Below, piece by piece: positions 34,529 through 44,265 of a DNA stretch of 64,000 bases. The position numbers and the translations under genes were made by a program. Within the stretch, counting starts at the first letter, position 1. Each line of letters opens with the position of its first letter. Source of the DNA: Lachnospiraceae bacterium (lineage in GTDB: Bacteria; Bacillota; Clostridia; Lachnospirales; Lachnospiraceae); NCBI GenBank assembly GCA_015056945.1, contig SVFH01000009.1:1-64000 (forward strand). The letters run 5' to 3'. The notes beneath the pieces are model-generated. The model was not told where the DNA came from. It was given only the letters and a program-made list of their open reading frames with translations, and made no database searches.

Positions 34529-35218
34529 ATGCCTACAGAAGAGAATTTTCTTTTTCTTGAGCAGTTATCAAACCCGGAAACATTGGCCGGCACGGCAAAT
34601 GCAATGCGTGATTACCAGACGCTTATCACCAAATATAACTGTGCAATTAGGGAGGTACGGACGAAATTCGAAGTACTGAACGATGAATTATCCATCAAAA
34701 GCAACCGTAATCCCATTCATGCAATACATTCCCGCATCAAACAGCCCAAAAGTATTATCGAAAAATTACACCGCAAAGAGCTGCCCGTTACACTTACAAA
34801 CATTCGTGAAGAAATCCACGATGTGGCCGGAATCCGTGTTATCTGTAACTTTGTTGACGATATTTATCGTATTGCCGATATGCTTTTGCAGCAGGACGAT
34901 ATAACGCTGGTCCGCTGCAAGGATTATATCAAAAATCCGAAACAGAACGGTTATCGCAGCTATCATATGATTGTTCAGATTCCCGTATTCTTTTCAGACG
35001 GAAAGGAATACATGAACGTAGAAATTCAGCTTCGTACCATCGCAATGGATTTCTGGGCAAGTTTGGAACACGAGATGAAATATAAGAAAGACATTACTCC
35101 GGAAAAGAGCACAACAATCGGAGTCCGGCTTTTATCCTGTGCCAATACCATTGCTGAAATGGACGCACAAATGCAGTGCATTAAAGATGATATTTTTGAA
35201 GAACCCGATAACGATTAA
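34529..35218 (+). CDS. Small alarmone synthetase (RelP/RelQ class GTP pyrophosphokinase)
   Basis: This 229-residue single-domain enzyme makes (p)ppGpp from ATP and GDP or GTP. Family motifs are HSRIKQPKSIIEKLHRKEL, DVAGIRVICNFVDDIYRIAD, DYIKNPKQNGYRSYHMIVQ and VEIQLRTIAMDFWASLEHEM, which hold the Arg, Asp, Tyr and Glu residues of the synthetase site. It has no hydrolase, TGS or ACT domains. AAAGGAACAACAG precedes the ATG. Its stop overlaps the stop of dpaB by four bases, so the two transcripts converge. Confidence 0.92.
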   Translation: MPTEENFLFLEQLSNPETLAGTANAMRDYQTLITKYNCAIREVRTKFEVLNDELSIKSNRNPIHAIHSRIKQPKSIIEKLHRKELPVTLTNIREEIHDVAGIRVICNFVDDIYRIADMLLQQDDITLVRCKDYIKNPKQNGYRSYHMIVQIPVFFSDGKEYMNVEIQLRTIAMDFWASLEHEMKYKKDITPEKSTTIGVRLLSCANTIAEMDAQMQCIKDDIFEEPDND

Positions 35219-35805
35219 CCATATGGTACTATTACCGGCTGCAACTGTTTTCCTTCGGTTGCAGCCAGAATTGTTTCTGTAATCATATCCATATGCGCAA
35301 CCAGCGATTTGGGTTTCTTGACACAATCATCCTGTCCGAACGGTACAAAATAAATATTTTTACAGTTAATCAGGGTTCCGATATTTTTCAGATTCAAGCC
35401 AAGTGCATCATTTGTGGAAACGGCAAGTACAAGCGGCCGCTCGTTTCGAAGATGGGCTTTGGCTGCCATCAACACAGGCGTATCCGTAATGCCTGCTGCA
35501 AGCTTCGCCATCGTATTTCCCGTACAGGGAGCAATTACCATCACATCGAACATCTTGGTCGGCCCAATCGGTTCAGCTTCCTGAATACTCTTAATCCCTT
35601 TTCTTCCAGAAATCTCTTCCACTCTGGCAACAAATTCCTCTGCTTTATTAAATCGTGTATCCATTCTCTTCACATTATCCGAAAAAATCGGGAACAATTC
35701 TGCTCCTGCCTCTGCCATATTTTCCGTCACGGCAAGAATCTTCTTGAATGTACAAAACGAGCCCGTAAACCCCATACCAACTTTGAGTCCTTTTATTTCC
35801 TGCAT
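35215..35805 (-). CDS. dpaB: Dipicolinate synthase subunit B
   Basis: This 196-residue flavoprotein-like subunit makes dipicolinic acid with DpaA, a step of spore maturation in the mother cell. It begins with a flavodoxin/Dfp-type fold (KVGMGFTGSFCTFKKILAV). It has VMVIAPCTGNTMAKLAAGITD and RPLVLAVSTNDALGLNLKNI, motifs I recognise from SpoVFB. AAAGGAG supports the start. It overlaps the end of dpaA by 13 bases, so translation is coupled. Its presence shows that the organism can probably form endospores. Confidence 0.93.
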   Translation of the reverse strand: MQEIKGLKVGMGFTGSFCTFKKILAVTENMAEAGAELFPIFSDNVKRMDTRFNKAEEFVARVEEISGRKGIKSIQEAEPIGPTKMFDVMVIAPCTGNTMAKLAAGITDTPVLMAAKAHLRNERPLVLAVSTNDALGLNLKNIGTLINCKNIYFVPFGQDDCVKKPKSLVAHMDMITETILAATEGKQLQPVIVPYG

Positions 35806-36632
35806 GGAATACTCCTTTCTATTTCTTCAGCTAAAATAGTCCCTGACGTTTCAGGTGCATATTTTCCCGGAAGTGCACTACAAAGTTTCGCCGTAATCCC
35901 CAGTTTTTCACACGATTCATAATCTATTCCGCCCGGCGCACTTGCCAAATCAATGATAACGCAGTCTTTTCGTACTCTCACAATTTCATCTTCCCGCAAC
36001 ACCATTGCCGGAACCGTGTTAAAAATCAGATTGTATCGTTCCCATTCACAATCCTTTTGTAAAACGCTTCGAAAGCCTGTCACATCCGCCTTTGTACACA
36101 CTTCTGCCCGTCTTGCACTCACACAAACTTCACGGCATAACCCTTTTAGCTTCTGCGCAAGAACACTTCCGCATCTACCGTATCCGATTACAAGCACATT
36201 CATATCATGCAAATTTGATAAGGTAAGGCCGATTGCCTCCGCAATTGCACCTTCCGCAGTCGCCACCGCGTTACGCACAGCCACTTCCTCCGACGCCATC
36301 ATATCATGCACTTTCACACCCTTTTGCTCCAGAAAATGCGCGTATTCTTTACGAATTACACTTCCAAACACAATCTGGCCTTCATGTAAATCCTCACTCA
36401 ATTCAGCAAGAGAAAGCTCACTTCCACGCACCATTGCCTCCGGTGTAAAAGAAGGTGTCGGCAAAACAAGAACATCACTTTCCCTTATCAACTCCTGAAT
36501 CCCTCTCTTGTAAGCTTTCTCTTCTTTCGCGTCCGCCTTCCCGGACAGCAAATGTACGTCATGATTCATTTCTTTCAAGCGTTTCGCCAAATACTCCTGC
36601 CGTAAATCCCCTGCAAAAACAAGAAACTTCAT
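35793..36632 (-). CDS. dpaA: Dipicolinate synthase subunit A
   Basis: This 280-residue NAD(P)-binding subunit of dipicolinate synthase starts MKFLVFAGDLRQEYLAKRL. A C-terminal Rossmann domain has the dinucleotide motif VLVIGYGRCGSVLAQKL. IIDLASAPGGIDYESC and LCSALPGKYAPETSG are typical SpoVFA motifs. Start at 36632 has GGAGGAGGAGC upstream; the frame extending to 36746 crosses a repeat and a terminator and is rejected. A sigma-K promoter is expected but I could not place one with confidence. Confidence 0.93.
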   Translation of the reverse strand: MKFLVFAGDLRQEYLAKRLKEMNHDVHLLSGKADAKEEKAYKRGIQELIRESDVLVLPTPSFTPEAMVRGSELSLAELSEDLHEGQIVFGSVIRKEYAHFLEQKGVKVHDMMASEEVAVRNAVATAEGAIAEAIGLTLSNLHDMNVLVIGYGRCGSVLAQKLKGLCREVCVSARRAEVCTKADVTGFRSVLQKDCEWERYNLIFNTVPAMVLREDEIVRVRKDCVIIDLASAPGGIDYESCEKLGITAKLCSALPGKYAPETSGTILAEEIERSIPCRK

Positions 36633-36673
36633 GCTCCTCCTCCAATCGATTCGTTTTGACTCCGAAGAATGGG

Positions 36674-36722
36674 TTGCGCGCGAGTTTGCATCCTTAGCGG
36701 AGTTTTTTATTGCAATAAAAAA
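36674..36722 (+). repeat. Dispersed intergenic palindromic repeat, copy 3 (short form)
   Basis: GTTGCGCGCGAGT leads to the core TGCATCCTTAGCGGAG (36687-36702), then the perfect 20-base palindrome TTTTTTATTGCAATAAAAAA (36703-36722). It lacks the central CATAGGAA...TTCCTATG part found in copies 1 and 2, which suggests an internal deletion. Confidence 0.7.
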
Positions 36723-36753
36723 GTCACATAGCATATTGTATGCCATGTGACTT
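36715..36753 (-). terminator. Terminator of the lon-ysxC-truA unit
   Basis: AAGTCACAT (36721-36729) and ATGTGACTT (36745-36753), with inner GCATA/TATGC, form a near-continuous stem. The minus strand continues into TTTTTTATTG supplied by repeat copy 3. It lies 8 bases after the truA stop. Confidence 0.85.
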
Positions 36754-36760
36754 GTCTGTG

Positions 36761-37495
36761 TTAATAATATACTTCCATCAGTGTCAGTCCTTCTGCCGGT
36801 ACCAGATACCCTGCCTTACTGCGGTCTTTTGCTTCCAAAACCGCTTCCAGCTCCTCGCATCGACGCGCATGTTTTCCGACCTCAATCAGTGTTCCTGTCA
36901 GAATCCTCACCATGTGGTATAAAAAACCATCGCCGCTATAATCAAGTATGATTTCCTCTTGTGTCTGCGTAATCTCAATACGGATACGGCGGACGGTTGA
37001 CTTTTTCGTCCTGTGATTAGAGGTAAAGGCTTTGAAATCATGTTCTCCGCTCAGTATCTCTGCAGCCTTTTTCATTGCTTCCACATCAAGCGTTTCACCT
37101 AAATGATAGACATATCGTCTCGTGAAAACATCCCTTATGGGAGCAGTCCTGATACGATAACGGTAATGCTTCCCTTTGGCTCTGAGTCTTGCATGAAAAC
37201 GCTCATCCTCTTCGGAAATTGACACTACAACAATATCTTCAGGAAGATATCGGTTCAAATATTCCATAATCTCTTCCGGCGAACGTTGCGTTTCTATCAT
37301 GAAATTTGCAACCTGCATATATGCATGTACACCAGAATCCGTTCTTCCCGCACCATTGATTTCGACCGAAACACCACACATCCTGGATAAAATCGCTTCG
37401 ATTTTGCCCTGAATGGTATTATCTGTAGACGTTTGACGCTGCCATCCCTGAAATCTTGTTCCTTCATATCGGATTACTATCTTATAATTCTTCAT
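36761..37495 (-). CDS. truA: tRNA pseudouridine(38-40) synthase
   Basis: This 244-residue TruA converts uridines 38-40 of tRNA anticodon arms to pseudouridine. It opens MKNYKIVIRYEGTRFQGWQR. The catalytic Asp is in GAGRTDSGVHAYMQVANF, and DFKAFTSNHRTKKSTVR and GDGFLYHMVRILTGTLIEVG are family motifs. Start at 37495 has GGAGGAAGC upstream and overlaps the end of ysxC by 14 bases. It is the last gene of the unit. Confidence 0.96.
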   Translation of the reverse strand: MKNYKIVIRYEGTRFQGWQRQTSTDNTIQGKIEAILSRMCGVSVEINGAGRTDSGVHAYMQVANFMIETQRSPEEIMEYLNRYLPEDIVVVSISEEDERFHARLRAKGKHYRYRIRTAPIRDVFTRRYVYHLGETLDVEAMKKAAEILSGEHDFKAFTSNHRTKKSTVRRIRIEITQTQEEIILDYSGDGFLYHMVRILTGTLIEVGKHARRCEELEAVLEAKDRSKAGYLVPAEGLTLMEVYY

Positions 37496-38114
37496 CCGTT
37501 GCTTCCTCCGCCGGAACACTTGAATTACAAGCATTCATCATACCATCCAGCACTCCGTAAATTTGCTCAAGTCCGTCTTTTTTTACTGATGAAAAAGGAA
37601 TTATTACAGTTCCCGGTCTGGTTTTTAATCCCGCTCGGATTGCCTTTAGATGCTTATCAATCTGTCCACGGCTGATTTTATCGGATTTGGTTGCAATGAT
37701 AATCGGTTCAAAACCATTATGCACAATCCAGTCATACATATCTCTGTCATTAGCAGAAGGATCGTGACGAATATCAATCAGCAAAAAAACAGCCTGCAAC
37801 TGTTTTGAACGCCGGAGATACCGCTCAATCATTTTACCCCACTTTGCCTTTGTCTCCTGCGAAACCTTCGCATAACCGTATCCCGGCAAATCTACCAGAT
37901 ATAGCTCATCATTCACATTATAAAAATTGATGGTCTGCGTTTTTCCCGGTTGGGAACTGGTTCTTGCCAAAGATTTGCGGTTCATGATTGCATTAATCAG
38001 GGAAGATTTTCCCACATTACTTTTGCCCGCAAAGGCAAATTCCGGATGCAAATTCTGCGGCAGCGTACTTGTAATTCCTACCACAGTCTCTAAACTAACT
38101 GATTTGATTTTCAT
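37482..38114 (-). CDS. ysxC: Ribosome biogenesis GTPase YsxC/YihA (EngB)
   Basis: This is a 210-residue essential GTPase for 50S subunit assembly. G1 is AGKSNVGKSSLINAIMN, G3 is LVDLPGYGYAKVS and G4 is IIATKSDKISRG. The start codon lies one base after the lon stop; the lon-ysxC order is conserved in many Firmicutes. No unusual features are seen. Confidence 0.96.
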   Translation of the reverse strand: MKIKSVSLETVVGITSTLPQNLHPEFAFAGKSNVGKSSLINAIMNRKSLARTSSQPGKTQTINFYNVNDELYLVDLPGYGYAKVSQETKAKWGKMIERYLRRSKQLQAVFLLIDIRHDPSANDRDMYDWIVHNGFEPIIIATKSDKISRGQIDKHLKAIRAGLKTRPGTVIIPFSSVKKDGLEQIYGVLDGMMNACNSSVPAEEATDEEL

Positions 38115-38115
38115 T

Positions 38116-40458
38116 TCATTTCCCTTTCATGAGTTGCGAACGGAAAGCATGACGAATCACATCTTCCATCGTTTCCACATAAACAAGTTCAAGTTCCTGT
38201 ATCACTTCGCCATCTAATTCCGCAATGTTTCTTTCATTCTCAGAAGATAAAAGAACTGTCTTTATTCCGGATGTTTTGGCTGCAAGTAATTTCTCTTTTA
38301 AGCCGCCGACAGGGAGTACTCGTCCCCGCAACGTAATTTCACCGGTCATTGCGACATCCCCGCGTACAGCTTCTGCGGTAATCGCCGAAAGCATCGCTGT
38401 TGCCATTGTAATTCCGGCGGAGGGCCCATCCTTTGGAACTGCTCCTTCCGGTATATGCACATGCAAGTCATTCTCTTTGTAAAATTCCGGAGAAATCCCA
38501 AACTTCTGACTCTGCGAGCGAATGTAGCTGAAACCAATCTGCGCAGATTCCTTCATGACATCACCAAGTTGTCCCGTCAAATGCACTTTCCCTTTACCGG
38601 GCAAAATTGCAACTTCTATGCTTAAAACATCGCCTCCGACGCTTGTCCAGGCAAGGCCATGCACCAAACCAACTTCTGCTTTTTTTGCCGCCTCATTGGT
38701 TCTGTATTTCGCCTTTCCCAAATACAATTCCAGATTCTTATCCTTTACCTTAACGGCCGTTTCACCATTCTGTACAATTGCTCTTGCCGTCTTTCGGCAA
38801 AGTGTGGCAATCTTACGCTCCAGTTCACGTACGCCGGCTTCTCTTGTATATTCCTGAATCATCTTACGGATTGCAGCATCAGAAATCGTTAACTGCTTTG
38901 TTGTCAATCCGTTCTTTATAAGCTGTTTCTTCCAAAGATGCTCTTTGGCAATATGAAACTTTTCATTCGAAGTATAGCTGTTTACTTCAATCACTTCCAT
39001 ACGGTCCAATAAAGGACGCGGAATTTCAGAAAGACTATTTGCGGTCGCAATGAAGCATACTGCAGATAAATCCAACGGAATTTCAATATAATGATCTCTG
39101 AATGCCTTATTCTGCTGTGAATCAAGCACTTCTAAAAGTGCAGAAGCCGGATCACCTTTGTAATCCTTTGCCAGCTTGTCCACTTCATCTAAAAGAATCA
39201 ACGGATTTTTTACTCCTGCCTGCTTCAATGCATTGGCAATCCGTCCCGGCATAGCGCCGATATACGTTCTTCTGTGTCCTCTGATTTCCGCCTCATCACG
39301 GATTCCGCCAAGACAAATTCTCACATACTCTTTATGCAACGCTTCTGCCACAGACTTCGCAATGGATGTTTTGCCGGTTCCCGGTGGTCCCACAAGGCAG
39401 ATAATTGTACTTTCCGTTTCCTTTGTAAGACTTCTTACTGCCAGAAATTCAAGAATTCTTTCTTTTACCTTCTCAAGCCCATAATGCTCTCGCTCAAGAA
39501 TTGCTTCCGCCTCATCCAAATCCGTAAATTCCTCACTCGATTTTTCCCAAGGCATCTCCAGAAGCGTTTCTACGTAAACTCTCTGCATTGCAGTTTCAGA
39601 GCTGCTTCCGGTTACATTTTTTAATCTTGCGATTTCCTTTTTAATCTTTTCTTTCACCGGTTCCGGTGCCGCAAGATTTTCCAATTGTTTGGTAAATTCA
39701 TCTGCATCAGGAATGGTATCATCTGCACCAAGCTCTTTTTTAATCACCTGCATCTGCTCACGCAGCATATATTCTTTCTGGTGCTTATCAACCTGTGTTT
39801 TTACATTTTCCTGCAGTTCTTTTTTGACCTGAAGAACATTTAATTCATTCTGTAAATCAGTAACGACCATTTCATATAAAAGTTCTTCATCCGTGGCATC
39901 CAAATAGGCCTGGCGCTGTTGAAAATAAAAGGGCAGATACGCTGCAAAGGTTCTCAATAATACCTTAAAATCCATCGTATTGCTTGCTGTCACAGCCAGT
40001 TCTTTGGGAACATTGGGCTGCAAATATAAATATCTGGCAAGAAGTTCTTTCAAAACACGGCTACGTGCCTCACATTCTTCCATACTCCACCCATGTTCTT
40101 CTAAATCAAACTCCATTACCTCTGCCATCATAAAAGCATCTTTTTGTTGTTCAAGCGAAAAAAGTCTCGCTCTTTTCATTCCTTCTACAACCACACGCAC
40201 AATCTGGTTCGGTAACTGAAACATCTGAACAACTCTCGCAATACAGCCTGTTTCATATAACGTTGCAAGATTATTATCATCTGTTTCAATCTTTTGCTGT
40301 GTGACCAGAAATATATTAGTATGATTGCGCATTGCAAATTCAAGCGCTTTTAAAGAGGGCTGTCTGTTTAAGTCAATATTGGTAATCATTCCCGGCAAAA
40401 TAGACACACCCCGCAACGGAATCGCCGGCAATACTCTGCGCTGTTCACCCTGTTCCAT
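38116..40458 (-). CDS. lon: ATP-dependent protease La (Lon)
   Basis: This 780-residue cytoplasmic protease has an N-terminal substrate domain starting [16 protein letters not shown], with a long helical linker to about 320. The AAA+ module has Walker [19 protein letters not shown] near 355, Walker [12 protein letters not shown] and [20 protein letters not shown]. The C-terminal Ser-Lys protease has [15 protein letters not shown] (Ser near 677) and [13 protein letters not shown] (Lys near 720). The start at 40458 follows AAGGAGAT; the 33-codon extension upstream overlaps the clpX terminator and is rejected. Confidence 0.96.
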   Translation of the reverse strand: MEQGEQRRVLPAIPLRGVSILPGMITNIDLNRQPSLKALEFAMRNHTNIFLVTQQKIETDDNNLATLYETGCIARVVQMFQLPNQIVRVVVEGMKRARLFSLEQQKDAFMMAEVMEFDLEEHGWSMEECEARSRVLKELLARYLYLQPNVPKELAVTASNTMDFKVLLRTFAAYLPFYFQQRQAYLDATDEELLYEMVVTDLQNELNVLQVKKELQENVKTQVDKHQKEYMLREQMQVIKKELGADDTIPDADEFTKQLENLAAPEPVKEKIKKEIARLKNVTGSSSETAMQRVYVETLLEMPWEKSSEEFTDLDEAEAILEREHYGLEKVKERILEFLAVRSLTKETESTIICLVGPPGTGKTSIAKSVAEALHKEYVRICLGGIRDEAEIRGHRRTYIGAMPGRIANALKQAGVKNPLILLDEVDKLAKDYKGDPASALLEVLDSQQNKAFRDHYIEIPLDLSAVCFIATANSLSEIPRPLLDRMEVIEVNSYTSNEKFHIAKEHLWKKQLIKNGLTTKQLTISDAAIRKMIQEYTREAGVRELERKIATLCRKTARAIVQNGETAVKVKDKNLELYLGKAKYRTNEAAKKAEVGLVHGLAWTSVGGDVLSIEVAILPGKGKVHLTGQLGDVMKESAQIGFSYIRSQSQKFGISPEFYKENDLHVHIPEGAVPKDGPSAGITMATAMLSAITAEAVRGDVAMTGEITLRGRVLPVGGLKEKLLAAKTSGIKTVLLSSENERNIAELDGEVIQELELVYVETMEDVIRHAFRSQLMKGK

Positions 40459-40478
40459 GCAATATCTCCTTTGATAAG

Positions 40479-40509
40479 AAACGCCACCCTTATTGTAAAG
40501 GCGGCGTTT
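40479..40509 (-). terminator. Terminator between clpX and lon
   Basis: AAACGCC (40503-40509 on the minus strand) with its GC-rich extension pairs with GGCGTTT (40479-40485) and is followed by TCTTATC. It begins 4 bases after the clpX stop. Confidence 0.75.
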
Positions 40510-40513
40510 GGTT

Positions 40514-41779
40514 TTACTTCTTGTTTTTCTTTTTCGGTGGTTCTTCGTCCGCAACATGTATTTCTTTGGGTTTTTCTTCGCCTCTTACGGCTCCCTTTGT
40601 TATAATACATGCTTCTATCGTTTCATCAGAAGGTATTCTGAACATAACGTCTGTCATAACCTTCTCCATAATGGTACGTAAACCACGCGCTCCGGTTTTA
40701 CGTTCCCATGCTTCTCTGGCAATCTCTTTCACAGCGTCATCTTCAAATGAAAGTTCAACATTATCAAGTTCAAACAATTTCTTATACTGTTTTACCAACG
40801 CATTTCTGGGCTCTGTCATAATTCTGACAAGCGCATCTTCGTCCAAACCTTCCAAAGTCACATTAATCGGCACACGACCGACAAATTCAGGAATCAAACC
40901 GAATTTCACCAAATCCTGTGTGGATACCTCTTTCAGGATTTCACTCAAAGCCTTATCGTTCTTCTGCATAATCTCAGCATTGAAGCCGATAGACTTACGA
41001 TTTAAACGTGCTTCAATAATCTTTTCAAGACCATCAAACGCACCACCGCAAATAAATAAAATATTGCTGGTGTCAATCTGAATCAGCTCCTGATGAGGAT
41101 GTTTTCTTCCTCCCTGAGGCGGAACACTGGCAACGGTTCCTTCCACAATCTTAAGAAGTGCCTGCTGAACGCCCTCTCCCGAAACATCTCTTGTAATGGA
41201 AACATTTTCACTTTTCTTGGTGATTTTATCGATTTCATCAATATAAACAATACCATACTGTGCACGTTCCACATCATAATCTGCTGACTGAATCAGTTTC
41301 AAAAGAATATTTTCAACATCTTCGCCCACATAACCGGCTTCTGTCAATGTTGTCGCATCCGCAATCGCAAAAGGCACATTGATAATTTTAGCAAGGGTCT
41401 GTGCAAGATAAGTTTTACCGGAACCGGTAGGACCTATCATAAGAATGTTACTTTTCTGTAATTCAACCCCTAAATCCTTCGGTGCCATAATACGCTTATA
41501 ATGATTGTATACTGCAACCGAAAGTACCTTTTTGGCCTCTTCCTGTCCAATCACATAATCATCAAGGAATTGTTTGATTTCAATCGGCTTAAGCAGATTA
41601 ATATCTAATTCTTCCGATTCTTCAAACTCCTCAAATTCCTCATCAATGATATCGTTACAAACCTCAACACATCGTGAACAGATATAGATTCCGGACGGAC
41701 CGGCAATCATTTTTTCTACCTGCTCCTGTGTCTTACCGCAAAACGAGCATTTCACTCTGTCGTCTGAATTCTTAGCCAT
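40514..41779 (-). CDS. clpX: ATP-dependent Clp protease ATP-binding subunit ClpX
   Basis: This 421-residue unfoldase has the N-terminal C4 zinc domain ([19 protein letters not shown]). Walker A is [17 protein letters not shown], Walker B is [10 protein letters not shown], and the RKH pore loop and IGF-type ClpP-binding loop fall in the expected region ([12 protein letters not shown]). The C-terminus is short and lysine-rich. The ClpP gene lies 25 bases upstream in the same direction. Confidence 0.97.
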   Translation of the reverse strand: MAKNSDDRVKCSFCGKTQEQVEKMIAGPSGIYICSRCVEVCNDIIDEEFEEFEESEELDINLLKPIEIKQFLDDYVIGQEEAKKVLSVAVYNHYKRIMAPKDLGVELQKSNILMIGPTGSGKTYLAQTLAKIINVPFAIADATTLTEAGYVGEDVENILLKLIQSADYDVERAQYGIVYIDEIDKITKKSENVSITRDVSGEGVQQALLKIVEGTVASVPPQGGRKHPHQELIQIDTSNILFICGGAFDGLEKIIEARLNRKSIGFNAEIMQKNDKALSEILKEVSTQDLVKFGLIPEFVGRVPINVTLEGLDEDALVRIMTEPRNALVKQYKKLFELDNVELSFEDDAVKEIAREAWERKTGARGLRTIMEKVMTDVMFRIPSDETIEACIITKGAVRGEEKPKEIHVADEEPPKKKNKK

Positions 41780-41804
41780 TCTCTTCTCCGATTCTTACCT
41801 GTTT

Positions 41805-42410
41805 CTATACGTTCTTCGCATCCAAATCAGAACGTGAGGTAATCACGCTGTCAATCAAACCATATTCCATGGCCTGCTGTGCGCTCTTCCAATTATCACG
41901 TTCAGTATCTGCTGCAATTACGTCATACGGCTGTCCCGTATTCTCAGCAAGTATTTTGTTCAATTTCTCTTTCGTCTGAAGAATATGCTTTGCGGCAATT
42001 TCAATTTCAGTCGCCTGTCCCTGCGCACCGCCTAAAGGCTGGTGAATCATAATCTCCGCATTCGGAAGAGCCATTCTCTTTCCTTTGGTACCGCCCGCGA
42101 GCAGAAAAGCTCCCATGCTTGCTGCCATACCGATGCAAATGGTAGCAACATCGCACTTAATATACTGCATGGTATCATAAATAGCCATACCTGCCGTTAC
42201 GGACCCTCCGGGACTGTTAATATAAAGCTGAATATCCTTATCAGGATCTTCAGACTCAAGGAAGAGAAGCTGCGCAACAACAAGACTTGCAGTCACTTCA
42301 TTCACTTCTTCTCCCAAAAAAATAATTCTTTCTTCTAAAAGTCTGGAATAAATATCATAGGATCTTTCTCCACGGCTTGTTTGCTTCACTACATAAGGTA
42401 CTAAGCTCAT
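41805..42410 (-). CDS. clpP: ATP-dependent Clp protease proteolytic subunit
   Basis: This 201-residue serine peptidase has catalytic Ser in [16 protein letters not shown], His in [11 protein letters not shown] and Asp in [11 protein letters not shown]. The start at 42410 (MSLVPYVV) has AGGAGG upstream; the ATG at 42431 would place that site within the coding region. It sits between tig and clpX, a classical order. Confidence 0.97.
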   Translation of the reverse strand: MSLVPYVVKQTSRGERSYDIYSRLLEERIIFLGEEVNEVTASLVVAQLLFLESEDPDKDIQLYINSPGGSVTAGMAIYDTMQYIKCDVATICIGMAASMGAFLLAGGTKGKRMALPNAEIMIHQPLGGAQGQATEIEIAAKHILQTKEKLNKILAENTGQPYDVIAADTERDNWKSAQQAMEYGLIDSVITSRSDLDAKNV

Positions 42411-42457
42411 TTGAATTCCTCCTGTTTTCATTCATTTATTCTCAGTATGCCCTGATT

Positions 42458-43744
42458 TTATTTTTCTTTTGCCTTAGAAACAACAAAATCAACAGCTTTC
42501 TGGATTGCAATGTCTTTCTTCATTTCAGCTTCGCGCTCTGCATCCATAAGGTCCTTAATCTGTTCTACTTCCATCTGGTATGCACTAGCCATCTTACCTA
42601 ATTCTTCTTCGTACTCTGCATCAGAAACTTCAATCTTTTCAGCAGCAACAACAGCTTCGAGAACAAGTCTGGACTTAATTCTCTTCTCTGCCTGCGGTTT
42701 AACCTGTTCCATCATGGAATTTGCAGTCTGACCTGTAAACTGGAGATACTGTTCCATGGAAAGACCCTGCATCTGAATTCTCTGTGAGAATTCTTCCATC
42801 ATCTGTCTCTGTGAAGTTAATACCATGGCATCAGGAACTTCCATTTCAGCTGCTTCGATAATTGCATCTACAACTGCTTCTTCCTTCGCCATCTTTGCGT
42901 CAGCTTCCTTCTTCTCTGTTAAGTTCTTCTTTACGCTTTCTTTGTATTCTTCAAGTGTATCGTAAGCGCTTACTTCGCTTGCAAATTCATCATCAAGCTC
43001 AGGCAACTGATTTTCTTTGATTTCATTAATTTTTACTTTGAATACAGCCGGTTTGCCCTTTAATTCTTCTGCATGATAATCTTCAGGGAATGTAACATTT
43101 ACTTCAACTTCTTCATTCAAAGCCTTACCGATTAACTGCTCTTCGAATCCTTCAATAAAGGAATGTGAACCGATTGTCAAAGGATAGTTATCTCCCTTGC
43201 CGCCTTCGAATGCAACACCGTCAACAAATCCTTCGAAGTCAATTACAGCTGTATCACCGTCCTGAACAGGTCTGTCTTCTACGGTTACTGTTCTTGCGCT
43301 GTTCTTTCTTTCTCTTTCAATTGCTTCGTTGATTTCTTCTTCTGTCACTTCGATTTCTGCCTTAGGTACGGTTACGCCTTTGTACTTACCTAATTTCACT
43401 TCCGGCTTTAATGCCACTTCAGCTGTAAAGATAAAAGGTTTGCCTGCTTCAATCTGAACAACATCAATCATCGGGGAAGAAACGATTTCTTCTTCGCACT
43501 CATCATATACGTTAGCATATACTTCAGGGATAATAATATTAGCTGCATCTTCAAAGAATACTTCTTTGCCGTACATCTGCTCAATCATCTTTCTGGGTGC
43601 TTTACCCTTACGGAATCCCTGAATCTGAATGCTGCTCTTATTCTTCTGATAAGCTTTCTCTACTGCTTTCTCAAATTCCTCAACAGCAACTTCAATGGTG
43701 ATTTTCGCCATATTCTTTTCTAATTTCTCGATTGTAAAACTCAT
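42458..43744 (-). CDS. tig: Trigger factor
   Basis: This 428-residue ribosome-bound chaperone and prolyl isomerase has the ribosome-binding motif GFRKGKAPRKMIEQMYG near residue 44. The FKBP-like domain lies around 160-245 (VEDRPVQDGDTAVIDFEGF, GSHSFIEGFEEQLIG). A long helical C-terminal domain ends VVSKAKEK. AGGAGGATTAAA precedes the ATG. It is the first gene of the tig-clpP-clpX unit. Confidence 0.97.
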   Translation of the reverse strand: MSFTIEKLEKNMAKITIEVAVEEFEKAVEKAYQKNKSSIQIQGFRKGKAPRKMIEQMYGKEVFFEDAANIIIPEVYANVYDECEEEIVSSPMIDVVQIEAGKPFIFTAEVALKPEVKLGKYKGVTVPKAEIEVTEEEINEAIERERKNSARTVTVEDRPVQDGDTAVIDFEGFVDGVAFEGGKGDNYPLTIGSHSFIEGFEEQLIGKALNEEVEVNVTFPEDYHAEELKGKPAVFKVKINEIKENQLPELDDEFASEVSAYDTLEEYKESVKKNLTEKKEADAKMAKEEAVVDAIIEAAEMEVPDAMVLTSQRQMMEEFSQRIQMQGLSMEQYLQFTGQTANSMMEQVKPQAEKRIKSRLVLEAVVAAEKIEVSDAEYEEELGKMASAYQMEVEQIKDLMDAEREAEMKKDIAIQKAVDFVVSKAKEK

Positions 43745-43840
43745 TTTAATCCTCCTTTATGTCACGCGCCTCATTGCGTTTCATTTCTTTTTTTCTTTGA
43801 TGTATCTTATATGCAAGTGCATATTCACAGTCATTCTACG

Positions 43841-43846
43841 ATTATA
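43841..43846 (-). promoter_or_regulatory. Candidate extended -10 of tig
   Basis: On the minus strand TGCTATAAT gives a perfect -10 with upstream TG, 97 bases from the start codon. No strong -35 is present. Confidence 0.5.
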
Positions 43847-43884
43847 GCACAAGATTTACCAAAAGAAAAGCACAAATATTTCCA

Positions 43885-43913
43885 ACATATTTTCTTTTAT
43901 TAATCACATACTA
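43885..43913 (+). promoter_or_regulatory. Candidate sigma-G promoter of the spore-protein gene
   Basis: ACATA (43885-43889), a 17-base spacer and CATACTA (43907-43913) fit the known sigma-G pattern (GHATR, 17-18 bases, CATDHTA) with one mismatch. It lies 62 bases before the start codon of a gene class normally controlled by sigma-G. Confidence 0.5.
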
Positions 43914-43975
43914 ACAGCAGATAAGCGATGCTTATCAAAACAAAAACAAGAAGATAGAAAATGGAGGAAACAAAA

Positions 43976-44167
43976 ATGACAAAGAATTCAAACTCTAACA
44001 AAAATGCAAAGGCAACTTTAAGCCAGTTCAAGAACGAAGTGGCAAGCGAACTCGGTATCACTTTAAAGGATGGTTACAATGGTGACCTTACTTCTAAAGA
44101 AGCCGGTTCTATCGGTGGTGAAATGGTTCGTAGAATGATTAAGCGTCAGGAAGAAAGCATGAAATAA
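43976..44167 (+). CDS. Alpha/beta-type small acid-soluble spore protein
   Basis: This 63-residue DNA-binding spore protein coats and protects the chromosome in the forespore. The family core FKNEVASELGITLKDGYNGD includes the germination-protease cleavage region, and SIGGEMVRRMIKRQEESM is the second conserved block. The N-terminus is Asn- and Lys-rich. Start at 43976 follows GGAGG; the ATG at 43961 is part of that ribosome binding site. A terminator at 44206-44249 makes it a single-gene unit. Confidence 0.92.
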   Translation: MTKNSNSNKNAKATLSQFKNEVASELGITLKDGYNGDLTSKEAGSIGGEMVRRMIKRQEESMK

Positions 44168-44205
44168 GATCCTTTTTCAGGATAAAATGAACGCAAGATA
44201 AAAGA

Positions 44206-44249
44206 AGCTGCGTCACAAGCCAACTGGTCTGTGTCGCAGCTCCTTTTCT
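44206..44249 (+). terminator. Terminator of the spore-protein gene
   Basis: AGCTGCG (44206-44212), extended by TCACA against TGTG, pairs with CGCAGCT (44235-44241), followed by CCTTTTCTT. Confidence 0.8.
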
Positions 44250-44265
44250 TATATTTCAAAACTTT

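Noticed and set aside
36633-36746. 38-codon extension of DpaA
   Set aside because: It crosses repeat copy 3 and the truA terminator; GGAGGAGGAGC fits the later ATG.
40459-40557. 33-codon N-terminal extension of Lon
   Set aside because: It overlaps the clpX terminator and coding end, and the ribosome binding site AAGGAGAT fits the later ATG.
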